From positions 62,001-126,000 of the forward strand of contig NZ_JAINFL010000014.1 in assembly GCF_022458895.1 (NCBI RefSeq): 64,000 bases of DNA. Reading direction: 5' to 3'. The notes beneath the pieces were generated by a model, which made no database searches, had not been told where the DNA came from, and saw nothing but the letters and a program-made list of their open reading frames with translations. Made by a program: the position numbers and the translations under genes. The first letter of the stretch is position 1; every line of letters begins with the position of its first letter. Source of the stretch: Roseihalotalea indica. GTDB lineage: Bacteria > Bacteroidota > Bacteroidia > Cytophagales > Cyclobacteriaceae. This document shows positions 15,205 through 23,625 of this stretch, in pieces.

Positions 15205-16053
15205 TTATTGGGTTTTCCTGACTACCAGGTTCATTTTTGTAAAAGCCATCTGAAGTGCGGCGGCTAATGATGTTTTAGTCTGTACGCCAGATAAGTCAAT
15301 TCCCAGATGTACGATGGTCTGGGCAATATCGGGTTTGATTCCGCTAATGATACATTCTGCGCCCATCAGTCTGGTAGCATTAACCGTCTTGATTAAGTGC
15401 TGAGCCACAAGCGAATCTACGGTAGGCACACCGGAAATATCCAGGATAGCAATGCTGCACCCACTATCTACAATTTCCTGAAGTAAACTTTCCATAACAA
15501 TTTGGGTACGGGCGCTATCAATAGTGCCGATAATAGGCATGGCCAACACGCCTTCCCAAACTTTAATAACCGGAGTGGAAATCTCATTAATTTCATTGGA
15601 TTGCCGGACGATCACCTCTTCTCTGCCTTTTAAATATGTTTCCATCGTAATAATGCTCAGGCTATCCAGCAAATCTGATACTTTAAGCACCTCGTTGATT
15701 AAAACATCCAAGTTGTCCTGATATTCATCCTGTAAAATTCGAATGATAGCTCTTTTCAGACTCATAACAAATGTAGCGGTTTCGCGGGGTGTAAAACCCG
15801 TATGAGCGCGCGAAAGCGAGATATTCGATAATAACTCAATGATTGAGTTATACTCATGAGCTTCAATGTTATTATAGTTATCTGTTTGAATTGCCCGGAT
15901 GAAGGCATCAAGAAGCTCTTCAGATTCCCGATGCATATCTTCATTGCTCATCAAATCCTCTCGCAAAGCAGGGTCTTGTACCTGCGTATCAATCCATGTT
16001 TTGAGAATATGCTCTTTCCTTTTATTAAGGATTTCTGCTGTTTGTTTAGCCAT
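15205..16053 (-). CDS. rsbR: RsbR-type stressosome sensor (non-globin N-terminus)
   Basis: 282 aa. Residues 1-155 form a helical sensor domain of the RsbRD type (ILKTWIDTQVQ near the start; FTPRETATFVMSLKRAII) without globin-like haem ligands. Residues ~160-275 are a STAS domain (SIAILDISGVPTVDSLVAQH). Compared with Bacillus RsbRA, Thr205 is kept as Thr246 (DIAQTIVHLG) but the Thr171 position is Ser207. It is the first gene of the run that continues with rsbS, rsbT, phosphatase, kinase and receiver. The signal sensed is unknown. Confidence 0.92.
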   Translation of the reverse strand: MAKQTAEILNKRKEHILKTWIDTQVQDPALREDLMSNEDMHRESEELLDAFIRAIQTDNYNNIEAHEYNSIIELLSNISLSRAHTGFTPRETATFVMSLKRAIIRILQDEYQDNLDVLINEVLKVSDLLDSLSIITMETYLKGREEVIVRQSNEINEISTPVIKVWEGVLAMPIIGTIDSARTQIVMESLLQEIVDSGCSIAILDISGVPTVDSLVAQHLIKTVNATRLMGAECIISGIKPDIAQTIVHLGIDLSGVQTKTSLAAALQMAFTKMNLVVRKTQ

Positions 16054-16435
16054 AGGTCTTGGTTCGGTATTTTAGTAATTTGCAGTATGTTGTTAGACGC
16101 TGGAAAAAATTAGCTAAAGCCGGCCAAGAATATGAAAACCATAAGACGGGCAAAAGGAATATTTCTAATCCGGCTGTGTGTTGTTTACCTATCATAGAGG
16201 AAACATCTTTAAAAGTAGTAAAAATAGCTATAATAAGTTCATTTGATTTCTATAATCCCTGAATCAATGCCCTTTGCTATCCAGTAATCTGGTATCTTAA
16301 ATATAGTTAATCTGATTATCTGCTGTTGGCCAGTTATGAAACCGTCTGTGACTAAACAGTTATGAGGTTTCTCAAGCCCAGATTATCCTATTTGCTATAG
16401 AAGAAATGATGGGGTTCATAAGTGGTAAAAACTCA
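16054..16435. other. Gene-free stretch upstream of rsbR
   Basis: No credible gene. It lies between the rsbR start and the 3' end of the acyltransferase gene, both on the minus strand, and should hold the promoter of the stressosome operon. I see no clear dyad or terminator. Confidence 0.5.
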
Positions 16436-17344
16436 TCAGCAACCCTCTACAGGAGATTTCTCAGCGAGCACTTCAGGTCTTTTATGCTTCCATCTTTTAT
16501 GACTCCAAAGCCAATATTCGGGCTGCTTCTGGATTACTTTTTCCAGAAACCGGGTATACATGGTAGTAATCTCACCATATTCAGTCTGGCAAGGGTGCTC
16601 GGTCAGTAGTGTATAAACCACTTCATAATAACCACGCTTTACTTTATAGATATTTCCCTGCACAACCGGCATATCATAATCTCGGGCAAACTTTTCGGTT
16701 CCGTACTGCACGCCAGTATCCTGATTCAGAAATTCCATCCAGTAGGCACGTTGTGATTTCCGAGGCGATTGATCAGCTCCAAAGATAGTCACCGACGGGC
16801 ACGCATTACATTCGGATAGCCGTTGTTTAATATCCTGAAAGGGCAGCATCTTTAAGCCAAACCTTGAGCGGCTTTCCAGCATCTTCTGGTTGAGAAATTT
16901 ATTCTTGAAAGAAGTGTAAAGTGCTACCGACTGGTGCTTTATTTCCTGATCTATTGTTACGGCAAATAGCTCCCAGTTGCAATAATGTCCGCCTACCATC
17001 ACTACATTTTTTCCTTCATCAAAAAAACGGTTGAGCACTTCAGGGTTGATATGCTTCATCCGTTTACGAGCTTGCTCTTTTGAGATTGTAAACGCTTTTA
17101 AACTTTCTACAATCAGATCACATAAATGGCGGTAAAATTTCCGCTCAATTTCTACAAGTTGCTGAGTTGTCTTTTCAGGAAATGAGTTTTTCAGATTGGT
17201 GAAAACGACCTTCCGGCGGTAAGGAAACAGGTAGTACAGCACTAAAAAGAGAAAGTCAGAGATGAGGTAAAGTAAAAAGAAGGGAAGGCGAGAGAGAGGA
17301 AGTATGAGCAAATAGTAAAATAAATAATACTGGAGGTTAGCCAT
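16436..17344 (-). CDS. LpxL/HtrB-family lipid A-type acyltransferase
   Basis: 302 aa from the ATG at 17344 (MANLQYYLFYYLLILPLSRL), which matches the usual family start; a GTG at 17437 would add 31 residues and overlap the preceding small gene. An N-terminal membrane segment (RLPFFLLYLISDFLFLVLYY) is followed by the acyltransferase domain with the HX4E-type catalytic motif HYCNWE in VMVGGHYCNWELF, a YRRKVV segment and a late FGADQSPRKSQRAYW. Such enzymes add a secondary acyl chain to lipid A precursors or related lipids at the inner membrane. The gene follows the 62-codon gene at 17406. Confidence 0.9.
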   Translation of the reverse strand: MANLQYYLFYYLLILPLSRLPFFLLYLISDFLFLVLYYLFPYRRKVVFTNLKNSFPEKTTQQLVEIERKFYRHLCDLIVESLKAFTISKEQARKRMKHINPEVLNRFFDEGKNVVMVGGHYCNWELFAVTIDQEIKHQSVALYTSFKNKFLNQKMLESRSRFGLKMLPFQDIKQRLSECNACPSVTIFGADQSPRKSQRAYWMEFLNQDTGVQYGTEKFARDYDMPVVQGNIYKVKRGYYEVVYTLLTEHPCQTEYGEITTMYTRFLEKVIQKQPEYWLWSHKRWKHKRPEVLAEKSPVEGC

Positions 17345-17405
17345 AGGTAGTCTTTTGGGCTCTTTGCGTGCAATTAGTTTGCCAGTGTTGTAGGTACGGT
17401 AGGTG

Positions 17406-17594
17406 TTATGCAGAAGTCTCAGAAGAATCGGGGGCACTCATCAACTCTCGTTCAAAGTAAACCAGCTCTTTTTGGGAAGGATTCGCTTGAATGGTGCAGT
17501 AATAGACCCGATTAACGTATCGCCTCACCACCAGTTTAAGCGTCGGGTTTTCTTTGGCATATACTACCGACTCTTCAGGAAAAATATTGTCCAT
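17406..17594 (-). CDS. Conserved-looking 62-aa protein, unknown
   Basis: Short soluble protein (MDNIFPEESVVYAKENPTL at the start) with a beta-rich middle (LKLVVRRYVNRVYYCTIQ) and the tail KELVYFERELM. The second small gene at 19155-19280 shares YCTIQxxPSQKxxxxFE, so this is a small protein family with two members within 2 kb, evidence that the frame is real. It precedes the acyltransferase on the same strand. The compact beta pattern could suit an adaptor or nucleic-acid binder, but no function can be assigned. Confidence 0.68.
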   Translation of the reverse strand: MDNIFPEESVVYAKENPTLKLVVRRYVNRVYYCTIQANPSQKELVYFERELMSAPDSSETSA

Positions 17595-17960
17595 TTTAGT
17601 AAGGTAAGCAAAATAATAATGGTATAGACTATGGCTGTGAAAACAAATTGAAACTACCCAGGCAAATAAATAGTTAATTAACCCTTTACGGGATTGGTAC
17701 TGTGGGTGAATCAGTAATAAATATGATGATGCCGGTAAACTTTTTTCTTGGCTCGCAAAGAATTACTAAAAGTCAAAAAAATTACCGTACCTTCATCAAA
17801 ACATAGACTACCACTGTTTTTTATTGATTCCTCCATTTTATCCATAAGCCTCTGGAAGGGCTAACTATAGAAATTTTACTCTCCATCACCGGGTCCCTGC
17901 TTGCATCGATTTGTGATGGGTGGGCCATCGCACACATTTTATTCTGAAGATTATTATTTA
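17595..17960. other. Divergent promoter region before rpoD
   Basis: Gene-free 366 bp between the minus-strand 62-codon gene and the sigma-factor start at 17961. It should carry both promoters. A TTG at 17901 in frame with rpoD is not used by the family and is discounted. No clear operator seen. Confidence 0.5.
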
Positions 17961-18821
17961 ATGAAACAGCTAAAGATAAGCAAGCAGATCACAAATCGAG
18001 AGAGCCAGTCTCTGGATAGGTATTTAGTGGAGATAGGAAAAGTAAGCTTGATTACTGCTGATGAAGAAGTAATTCTGGCAAAAAAGATCAAAGAGGGTGA
18101 TCAGCGGGCTCTGGAAAAACTGACGAAAGCCAATCTGCGGTTTGTTGTTTCGGTTGCCAAGCAGTACCAAAGTAGTGATCTGACATTGGGCGATCTAATT
18201 AACGAAGGAAATATGGGCTTGATTAAAGCCGCTCAACGCTTTGATGAGACCCGAGGATTTAAGTTTATCTCATATGCCGTTTGGTGGATTCGGCAGTCTA
18301 TTATGCAAGCCATTGCCGAGCAGTCGCGCGTGGTGCGCCTTCCTTTAAACCGGGTGAGTTCTCTGCACAAAATTACCAAAACATTTTCTGAACTGGAGCA
18401 GAGATACCATCGGGAGCCTACCGTGGAAGAAATTGCTGAATTGTCAGAGATGACTGAAGATGAAGTGTCTTTTACCATGAATCTTTCGGGACGGCACCTT
18501 TCGTTGGATGCGCCTTTTGTTAACGGAGAAGAAAACGGGTTGCTTGATGTACTGGAGAATGAAAGTGAAGAGGCAGATACTGATCTGATGATGTCGTCTT
18601 TGCGGAAAGAATTAGAGCGGGCACTTTCTACTCTAACGGCAAGAGAGGCCGACGTTATTGCTCATTATTTTGGGTTGGATGGCGGGAAAGCAATGACGCT
18701 GGAGGAAATTGGAAAAAAATACAACCTGACCCGGGAGCGCGTTCGCCAAATTAAAGAGAAAGCTACCCGAAGGCTTCGGCATAGCTCCCGCAGCAATTTG
18801 TTGAAGACTTACTTAGGTTAG
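17961..18821 (+). CDS. rpoD: Primary sigma factor (RpoD/SigA, Bacteroidota short form)
   Basis: 286 aa from the ATG at 17961, which gives the characteristic Bacteroidota start [20 protein letters not shown]. The order is region 1.2 ([19 protein letters not shown]), 2.1-2.4 ([50 protein letters not shown]), 3 and 4.2 ([20 protein letters not shown]). Region 1.1 is absent, as in other Bacteroidota housekeeping sigma factors, which recognise TTTG/TAnnTTTG-type promoters. Monocistronic. Confidence 0.96.
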   Translation: MKQLKISKQITNRESQSLDRYLVEIGKVSLITADEEVILAKKIKEGDQRALEKLTKANLRFVVSVAKQYQSSDLTLGDLINEGNMGLIKAAQRFDETRGFKFISYAVWWIRQSIMQAIAEQSRVVRLPLNRVSSLHKITKTFSELEQRYHREPTVEEIAELSEMTEDEVSFTMNLSGRHLSLDAPFVNGEENGLLDVLENESEEADTDLMMSSLRKELERALSTLTAREADVIAHYFGLDGGKAMTLEEIGKKYNLTRERVRQIKEKATRRLRHSSRSNLLKTYLG

Positions 18822-19021
18822 TCCGCGTAATATCAGATTTATTGGGCCATCTGCTTAGTAATAGCATAGGGGTATTAAGCAGCCTGCTTTCTTGGCTTAA
18901 TGTTAATATAAGAATAGAGCACAGCAATGCCCTTGGCAATTATAAAGCAGCCTTTCTTAAAAACTGTCCCTGATCTAAGGACATGTAACCCTGATAGATC
19001 TAACGAAAGCCAGGTTGTCCG

Positions 19022-19138
19022 TTAACCACGTCGTCTTTTTTCTTCTCTCTTAGCTGCTTTAGCGGCTCTTTTTTCTTTTAAGTTTTTTTCTGGAGCCTTC
19101 TTCGTGTTTTTCGGTCTGCCCTCTTTTTCTTTAGACAT
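19022..19138 (-). CDS. 38-aa lysine/arginine-rich protein
   Basis: Very short frame, MSKEKEGRPKNTKKAPEKNL at the start and AKREEKRRRG at the end. About half the residues are Lys, Arg or Glu, with an alanine-rich helix in the middle. The GRPKNT start is AT-hook-like. A nucleic-acid or ribosome-binding role is a guess from charge. Ends 18 bp before... the next minus-strand small gene's stop at 19155, so the two could be transcribed together. Real-gene status rests on codon structure and a clean start. Confidence 0.5.
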   Translation of the reverse strand: MSKEKEGRPKNTKKAPEKNLKEKRAAKAAKREEKRRRG

Positions 19139-19154
19139 TTTTGCGTTGTTTAGG

Positions 19155-19280
19155 TTAAACAGTTGTGTTACTTATTTGCTCAAAGAACCAGATCTTTTGG
19201 GAAGGGGTTGATTGAATGGTGCAGTAATGAGTGCCTGTTGTTAGCTTCTTATTACTACCTAAAAACAGAGAATACTGCAT
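19155..19280 (-). CDS. 41-aa paralogue of the 17406 small protein, possibly decayed
   Basis: Begins MQYSLFLGSNKKLTTGTHYC and continues TIQSTPSQKIWFFEQIS. It matches the 62-aa protein at 17406 over YCTIQ-PSQK-FE, and the DNA of the two is clearly alignable (17448-17530 against about 19178-19260). The upstream sequence MESVLPGGHAVFSVF, in a different frame from 19327 region, resembles the longer paralogue's N-terminus, so a frameshift may have shortened it. Either a truncated paralogue or a pseudogene. Confidence 0.5.
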   Translation of the reverse strand: MQYSLFLGSNKKLTTGTHYCTIQSTPSQKIWFFEQISNTTV

Positions 19281-19490
19281 GCCCTCCAGGAAGGACACTT
19301 TCCATACAGGAAGATAAGCATAATTAGAGTGCTAAAACTCAAAGTGCAGAAATATATTATATAATGTTTTGAAAGTCAGTGGTTTTTGCCCCTGGCACAC
19401 ACCCTGTGTTCTGAATTTATCCTATAAAAAAGCCTCAGACAATGGTTGGGGCATTTTTAGAATATATGCATAATCAGCAGCCTAATTCTA

Positions 19491-19605
19491 TAGACATGAT
19501 TCTGATTTCTTTTCAGACATACCAGGAGGCTGAGGCTCCCCCTAGCATCGCCTCCTGCTGACCGCCTCCGGTAATACTTACTTGCCCGGTCAGATAAGAA
19601 TTTCG
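19491..19605 (-). repeat. Dispersed palindromic repeat, copy 1 (reverse orientation)
   Basis: Reading the minus strand: a CTTATCTGACCGGGCA segment, the hairpin (GCCTCCTG 19550-19557 against CAGGAGGC 19523-19530) and a 24-base tail at 19514-19491 identical to the tail of the copy at 24286. Lies in a gene-free 541-bp gap (19281-19821). Confidence 0.75.
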
Positions 19606-19821
19606 ATAGAAAATGGCTTCTTACATCATTATTGGAATAGCCTCTTATGTAGAAAAATCATTGATCGATTAGGCGGATATCTATCATGTGAGGATAGGGA
19701 CGGAGAGCAGAGAATAAAGGTTAAGGAGAGTAGAAAGAGTGAGGATATAGGTAAGAGGTTCAGCAAATTCACATGCCACTTACTAAATGCAAATGGTCAT
19801 TAGAAACGGTGCCATTGGTAT

Positions 19822-20052
19822 TCAGGATTCATACACGCGTTTGCCATACTCGCTGATCTTATGAAAAAGGTTATTGTTTGATCCATTTTCCACTTGAATT
19901 AGCCCTAATGAGCTAAGTTCATATTCAACTTCCTTTTCATCCCCACTTAAAAGCTCCAGCTTTTTGTAAATTTCAGGTATAGCCAAATCATGAGTAGTAT
20001 CTTGATAAAGATATCTAAATATAACGGTTGCGTTGTTGCTGAGTCGCTTCAT
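19822..20052 (-). CDS. Small winged-helix-like protein, paralogue A
   Basis: 76 aa, soluble, mostly helical with a final beta hairpin. It shares with the next upstream gene the pattern L-x5-Y-x9-IPEIYKKLELL, YELSSLGLI and ISEYGKRV. That helix-turn-helix then hairpin order resembles a minimal winged-helix DNA-binding domain, but no known family is identified. Lies 49 bp downstream of its paralogue on the same strand, so a tandem duplication is likely. Confidence 0.65.
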   Translation of the reverse strand: MKRLSNNATVIFRYLYQDTTHDLAIPEIYKKLELLSGDEKEVEYELSSLGLIQVENGSNNNLFHKISEYGKRVYES

Positions 20053-20101
20053 GAGATGGCTAGTTATTCTATTTCATAAAGATCACTAGAAACCCATCTT
20101 T

Positions 20102-20338
20102 TTAAGTAGTTTCAAGGTTTCTATGCACCTGTTTCCCATACTCGCTGATCTCATAATAGGTGCCAGTCTGATTAGTAACCACAGGGCGAATTAAACCCAG
20201 GCTGCTCAGTTCTTTTCTGACTCTTAGCTCGTCTCTATCATCCAAATTTAGTAAGCTGAAAACTTCCGGTACAGAAAAAGATCTGATTGAATGTTTGTAA
20301 TAATATTCAAGGACAAGTTTATCAATTTTAGTAAGCAT
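20102..20338 (-). CDS. Small winged-helix-like protein, paralogue B
   Basis: 78 aa. Helical first part (KIDKLVLEYYYKHSIRSFSV), then PEVFSLLNL, the shared KELSSLGLIRP and closing hairpin TYYEISEYGKQVH. Paralogous to the 76-aa protein downstream. A single-domain winged helix of this size could act as a regulator or anti-repressor; neither partner nor target is visible nearby. Confidence 0.65.
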   Translation of the reverse strand: MLTKIDKLVLEYYYKHSIRSFSVPEVFSLLNLDDRDELRVRKELSSLGLIRPVVTNQTGTYYEISEYGKQVHRNLETT

Positions 20339-20656
20339 AGTATTAAAGTTTAGACTTGATTACATATAACACCCAGGCTGTCACACTACCATCACCCAAA
20401 GTAAAGCCTCAGCGTAGGGCTTACCTGTGAAATATCAGCATGTAGGGTATCTATCAGAAGGATGTTTTTCAATGACCGCTTGCTTTTTGCATTTATAAGT
20501 AAATGAACGAAGACAACTGAGAACAAGGAATTATTTTAGTTGACAAATCAGTATAAGCTCGCAGTTAGGCATAGTGAAACTAAGGCGATGGCCGGTATTT
20601 TACTTTCCTTTTTCAGGGCTGTAGCGAATAGCTAAATGCCCCCATGTAGGTTGATA
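20339..20656. other. Gene-free stretch
   Basis: 318 bp between two minus-strand genes. No credible frame, repeat or terminator seen; probably holds the promoter of the paralogue pair. Confidence 0.45.
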
Positions 20657-21751
20657 CTACCTTTGAACATTTACGGGTGAGTAGGTAGTTCCTAGTTTCT
20701 TTAAACATAATAAATGCGAATAAAAGGCCTGAAAGAAAGAAGGATACTCATTATAGACAATATTAAATTCCTGGCAGGTTTCTTTTACCAGTTGATTGAT
20801 CTTAGGGTAATGAATATGGCTGATCCGAGGGAATAAATGGTGTTCTACCTGAAAATTTAACCCTCCCAGCAGCCAGGAAACCAGCTTGCTCCGAGTAGCA
20901 AAATCAGAGGTGGTAGTTACCTGATGGATAGCCCACTCCTGCTCAATTTTATTAGTTTGCTGATTGGGTATTGGAAAATCGGTAGCTTCTACTACGTGAG
21001 CCAGTTGAAATACCACACTAATGGATAAGCCAAATACAAAAGAAACAACCAGGAAGCCAACCAAGGCCTGCACCACACCTACCATCAGCATAGGCACTAT
21101 CACATATACAGTAACGTACATAACCTTCGTGACCCAGAAAATAATATGCTCCTTACGGTGCATTTTTTTGGCAGAAGAGGCTGAGGATATTTTTCCGGTA
21201 AAGTATTTCTGGAAGTCGTAATAAAAAACCCAGGCCAAGTAAGAGAGGCCATACAGCAACACCCAGTACAAGTGCTGAAAGCGATGAAACCAATACTGCG
21301 GTTGCTCTTCGTGAAGCCTCATCAAAGGTTGAAGGTCAATGTCAGAATCCATGCCTTCAATATTGGTATAGGTGTGGTGGTTAATATTGTGCTTTATTTT
21401 CCAGAAATAGGCACTGGCCCCCAAAGCATTAAAGAAATAAGCTGACATACTATTTAACCAGCGATGGTTAGAAAAACTCTGATGCCCGCCTTCGTGCATA
21501 ATGTTGAATCCGATGAGTGCCAGATTAAAGCCCAGCAGGCCGCAAAGAACGGCAGCAAGCCCGGCAACGGGGGTAAAGAAAACAAGCACCACGTAGAGTA
21601 TAAGTGCTGATACAACCTGTAGTATACTTTTGAAGTATAGTTTCCGGTTACCGGAAGTCGAGATATTATTTTCAGAAAAGTAAAGGTCCACTTTTGCTTT
21701 AAGCGATTTGAAAAAGGGACTTTTTGAATTATTAAACGAGATTTTAGACAT
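20657..21751 (-). CDS. Membrane fatty-acid desaturase (front-end/linoleoyl-CoA type)
   Basis: 364 aa with about four membrane helices. All three histidine boxes of a membrane diiron desaturase are present: HEGGH (86-90), HNINHH (121-126) and QVEHH (301-305). The Q in the third box is typical of front-end (delta-5/6-like) and linoleoyl-CoA desaturases. No cytochrome b5 domain is fused, so an external electron donor is needed. It adds a double bond to membrane fatty acids, consistent with cold adaptation; the cold-shock gene lies about 420 bp further on the same strand. Regiospecificity is unknown. Confidence 0.92.
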   Translation of the reverse strand: MSKISFNNSKSPFFKSLKAKVDLYFSENNISTSGNRKLYFKSILQVVSALILYVVLVFFTPVAGLAAVLCGLLGFNLALIGFNIMHEGGHQSFSNHRWLNSMSAYFFNALGASAYFWKIKHNINHHTYTNIEGMDSDIDLQPLMRLHEEQPQYWFHRFQHLYWVLLYGLSYLAWVFYYDFQKYFTGKISSASSAKKMHRKEHIIFWVTKVMYVTVYVIVPMLMVGVVQALVGFLVVSFVFGLSISVVFQLAHVVEATDFPIPNQQTNKIEQEWAIHQVTTTSDFATRSKLVSWLLGGLNFQVEHHLFPRISHIHYPKINQLVKETCQEFNIVYNEYPSFFQAFYSHLLCLKKLGTTYSPVNVQR

Positions 21752-22095
21752 AGAGTAGGGTATCTTGAATCGATTGTGGTAACAACCTTGAGGCAGATCA
21801 CTTTGTTCAGTGCTAATTGCTTAGGCTACCATTTTGGTGCTAGAAAAATCTGTTTTTCAGTGGCCAATATTAAGGAACGATACAAATAATTCAATAGAAA
21901 TAAAGATTAACAGACAAGGGACGTTAATGTGGAAGAGCTTTTGGAAAAATTAAATTTTTTTGCACTGATCGGGTGGCTGTTTTATTTAGCTGAAACCAGA
22001 AATACCTTATTGGGCACTAAGTAATTTATTCGGACCAATATAGCCAGTCGAAGGAAAATTTTCAAAAGAATTCATCAATGGCCAAGCCTCTGAAA

Positions 22096-22122
22096 CAAAA
22101 AAACATGCTCTCAAAGCATGTT
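22096..22122 (-). terminator. Intrinsic terminator of the cold-shock gene
   Basis: On the minus strand, AACATGCT-TTGAG-AGCATGTT (22122-22102) is a perfect 8-bp stem followed by TTTTTTG. It lies 47 bp past the cold-shock gene's stop. The rest of 21752-22168 shows no gene. Confidence 0.85.
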
Positions 22123-22168
22123 ATGAACCAAGTAATACAATAGAGCTATTGCCTTAAATTTTACTGGT

Positions 22169-22363
22169 TTAGGAAACAACTCGTACGTTTACCGCATTCA
22201 TGCCTTTTCTGCCTCGCTCTTCCTCGTACTCTACTTCGTCGTTTTCTCGGATCTCTTCGGTTAGCCCTGATTCATGAACAAAAATGTCTTCGCTTGAATC
22301 GTCTGGTTTAATAAACCCAAATCCTTTTGAGCGATTAAAAAATTTAACAGTGCCTTTTTTCAT
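22169..22363 (-). CDS. Cold-shock-domain protein
   Basis: 64 aa, the usual size. RNA-binding motifs RNP1 (KGFGFI) and RNP2 (DIFVHE) are both present, with the start [12 protein letters not shown]. CspA-like proteins bind single-stranded RNA and melt secondary structure. It has its own terminator and a leader of up to 166 bp shared with the divergent gene at 22530, where cold regulation by RNA structure would be expected but was not resolved. Confidence 0.95.
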   Translation of the reverse strand: MKKGTVKFFNRSKGFGFIKPDDSSEDIFVHESGLTEEIRENDEVEYEEERGRKGMNAVNVRVVS

Positions 22364-22529
22364 TGGTATTAATTATAAGTGTAACGATTGATAACTGGTA
22401 AATACGGCCATGCGTTCCAATTTGAGTCACTTATTTTATATTCCAGCCAAAAAAAGCAGCAATTCGGCAAATGAACTATTCAGGCAACTCAGCCAGTTGT
22501 GAAGGACACCTCTTGAACAACCAACCACC

Positions 22530-23006
22530 ATGCGCAAAAAAATCATTGACTCGAGTCCTGAAAATATATCATCTTCTGACGGTTGGCTGGACTTATCCCA
22601 CCTGGCCCAGGTTGAGTTAACCTCCGAAGACACAGCATTTCCTATAGATGGAGCATTGGATCTTCAGGGTGAGGGCGGTTGGCGAGCATCGCAGGTTGGT
22701 CCACAGTATATTCGTATCATTTTTGATGAGCCGCAAAGTATCCGAAAAATTCAGTTGCTGTTTGTGGAAGAACAACAGGCTCGTACCCAGGAGTTTGTGC
22801 TGCGGTACTCTTCGGATGGTGGCCATACCTATCAGGACATTGTGCGTCAGCAATATAATTTCAGTCCTCCTCAAACCATCCGGGAACTGGAAGAGTACAC
22901 CGTGAATCTGGATGAAGTATCCACGATTGAGCTTCATATAACTCCGGGCGTTGATCAAAGCAATATACCGGCCTCGCTAGCGCATTTGCGTATTGCCTCA
23001 AAGTAA
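22530..23006 (+). CDS. F5/8-type C (discoidin-like) domain protein
   Basis: 158 aa without signal peptide. The sequence WRASQVGPQYIRIIFDEPQS, IRKIQLLFVEEQQARTQEFV and LRYSSDGGHTYQDI matches the jelly-roll of F5/8 C (discoidin) domains, which bind sugars or other ligands. The lack of a signal is unusual for this fold and suggests a cytosolic role. Divergent from the cold-shock gene and convergent with the next gene. No catalytic residues are apparent. Confidence 0.75.
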   Translation: MRKKIIDSSPENISSSDGWLDLSHLAQVELTSEDTAFPIDGALDLQGEGGWRASQVGPQYIRIIFDEPQSIRKIQLLFVEEQQARTQEFVLRYSSDGGHTYQDIVRQQYNFSPPQTIRELEEYTVNLDEVSTIELHITPGVDQSNIPASLAHLRIASK

Positions 23007-23085
23007 GAGGGCAGCTATTGTATATGTTTTGCCGCCCTTTGGAAATTACCTTCTTCTCAGTTTTCGGGTATTCCCTGATTTTTCC

Positions 23086-23493
23086 TTAGTACCCGTAATT
23101 TGCCGGGGTTGTCTGCTGATAGTTTGCCCCCTGCGAATTTGGATAGGCCGGGGTGGTGGCGGGATAATTACTGTTTGCTCCATTAGGATAACCACCGTTA
23201 GATTGAGGCTGCATCCTGGGTTGTTGTTGTCCGTTTGAGGAAAATGGCTGGTTACCAGATTGGTACAACCCCGGCTGCTGTTCTGGTTGGGGCATGGGTT
23301 GAGCGTACGGATCTGATTGCATTGTAGGCGCATATTGCCCTTGTGGCGGATACGGGTTTTCCATATACTGGCTGGTTTCTGTTTCTGAGAGGCCATAGGC
23401 AGCAATAACTCCCAGAGTAATAACCCAGCCCAGTATTTTTTTAGAGCCAAACTTTGACAAATAAGATTGAAGATTATTCAATGAAGGTTTCAT
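23086..23493 (-). CDS. Membrane-anchored Pro/Gln/Tyr-rich protein
   Basis: 135 aa. One membrane helix (ILGWVITLGVIAAYGL, residues ~20-36) followed by a disordered tail rich in Pro, Gln, Asn, Tyr and Gly (QGQYAPTMQSDPYAQPMPQP). No folded domain follows. Such tails occur in surface or cell-envelope scaffold proteins. A second long frame on the same strand (23046-23450) is a shadow. Function unknown. Confidence 0.65.
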   Translation of the reverse strand: MKPSLNNLQSYLSKFGSKKILGWVITLGVIAAYGLSETETSQYMENPYPPQGQYAPTMQSDPYAQPMPQPEQQPGLYQSGNQPFSSNGQQQPRMQPQSNGGYPNGANSNYPATTPAYPNSQGANYQQTTPANYGY

Positions 23494-23625
23494 GGTAGTA
23501 TACAGTTATAGGTTTTGTTTGAGAATGAATAGGGGAGCTTGAAAGAAGGCCATCTCGGGCAATAATAGAACTTGTCAGATTAATCTGAACACGTGACTTC
23601 ACCATCCAGGTCGGTGGCTTGTTGG

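Noticed and set aside
19582..19803. 73-codon plus-strand frame starting in repeat copy 1
   Set aside because: Start lies in the palindromic repeat; composition is not protein-like and no motif is seen.
23046..23450. 134-codon minus-strand frame overlapping 23086-23493
   Set aside because: Different frame of the same low-complexity gene; the 23086-23493 frame has a clean membrane segment and start.
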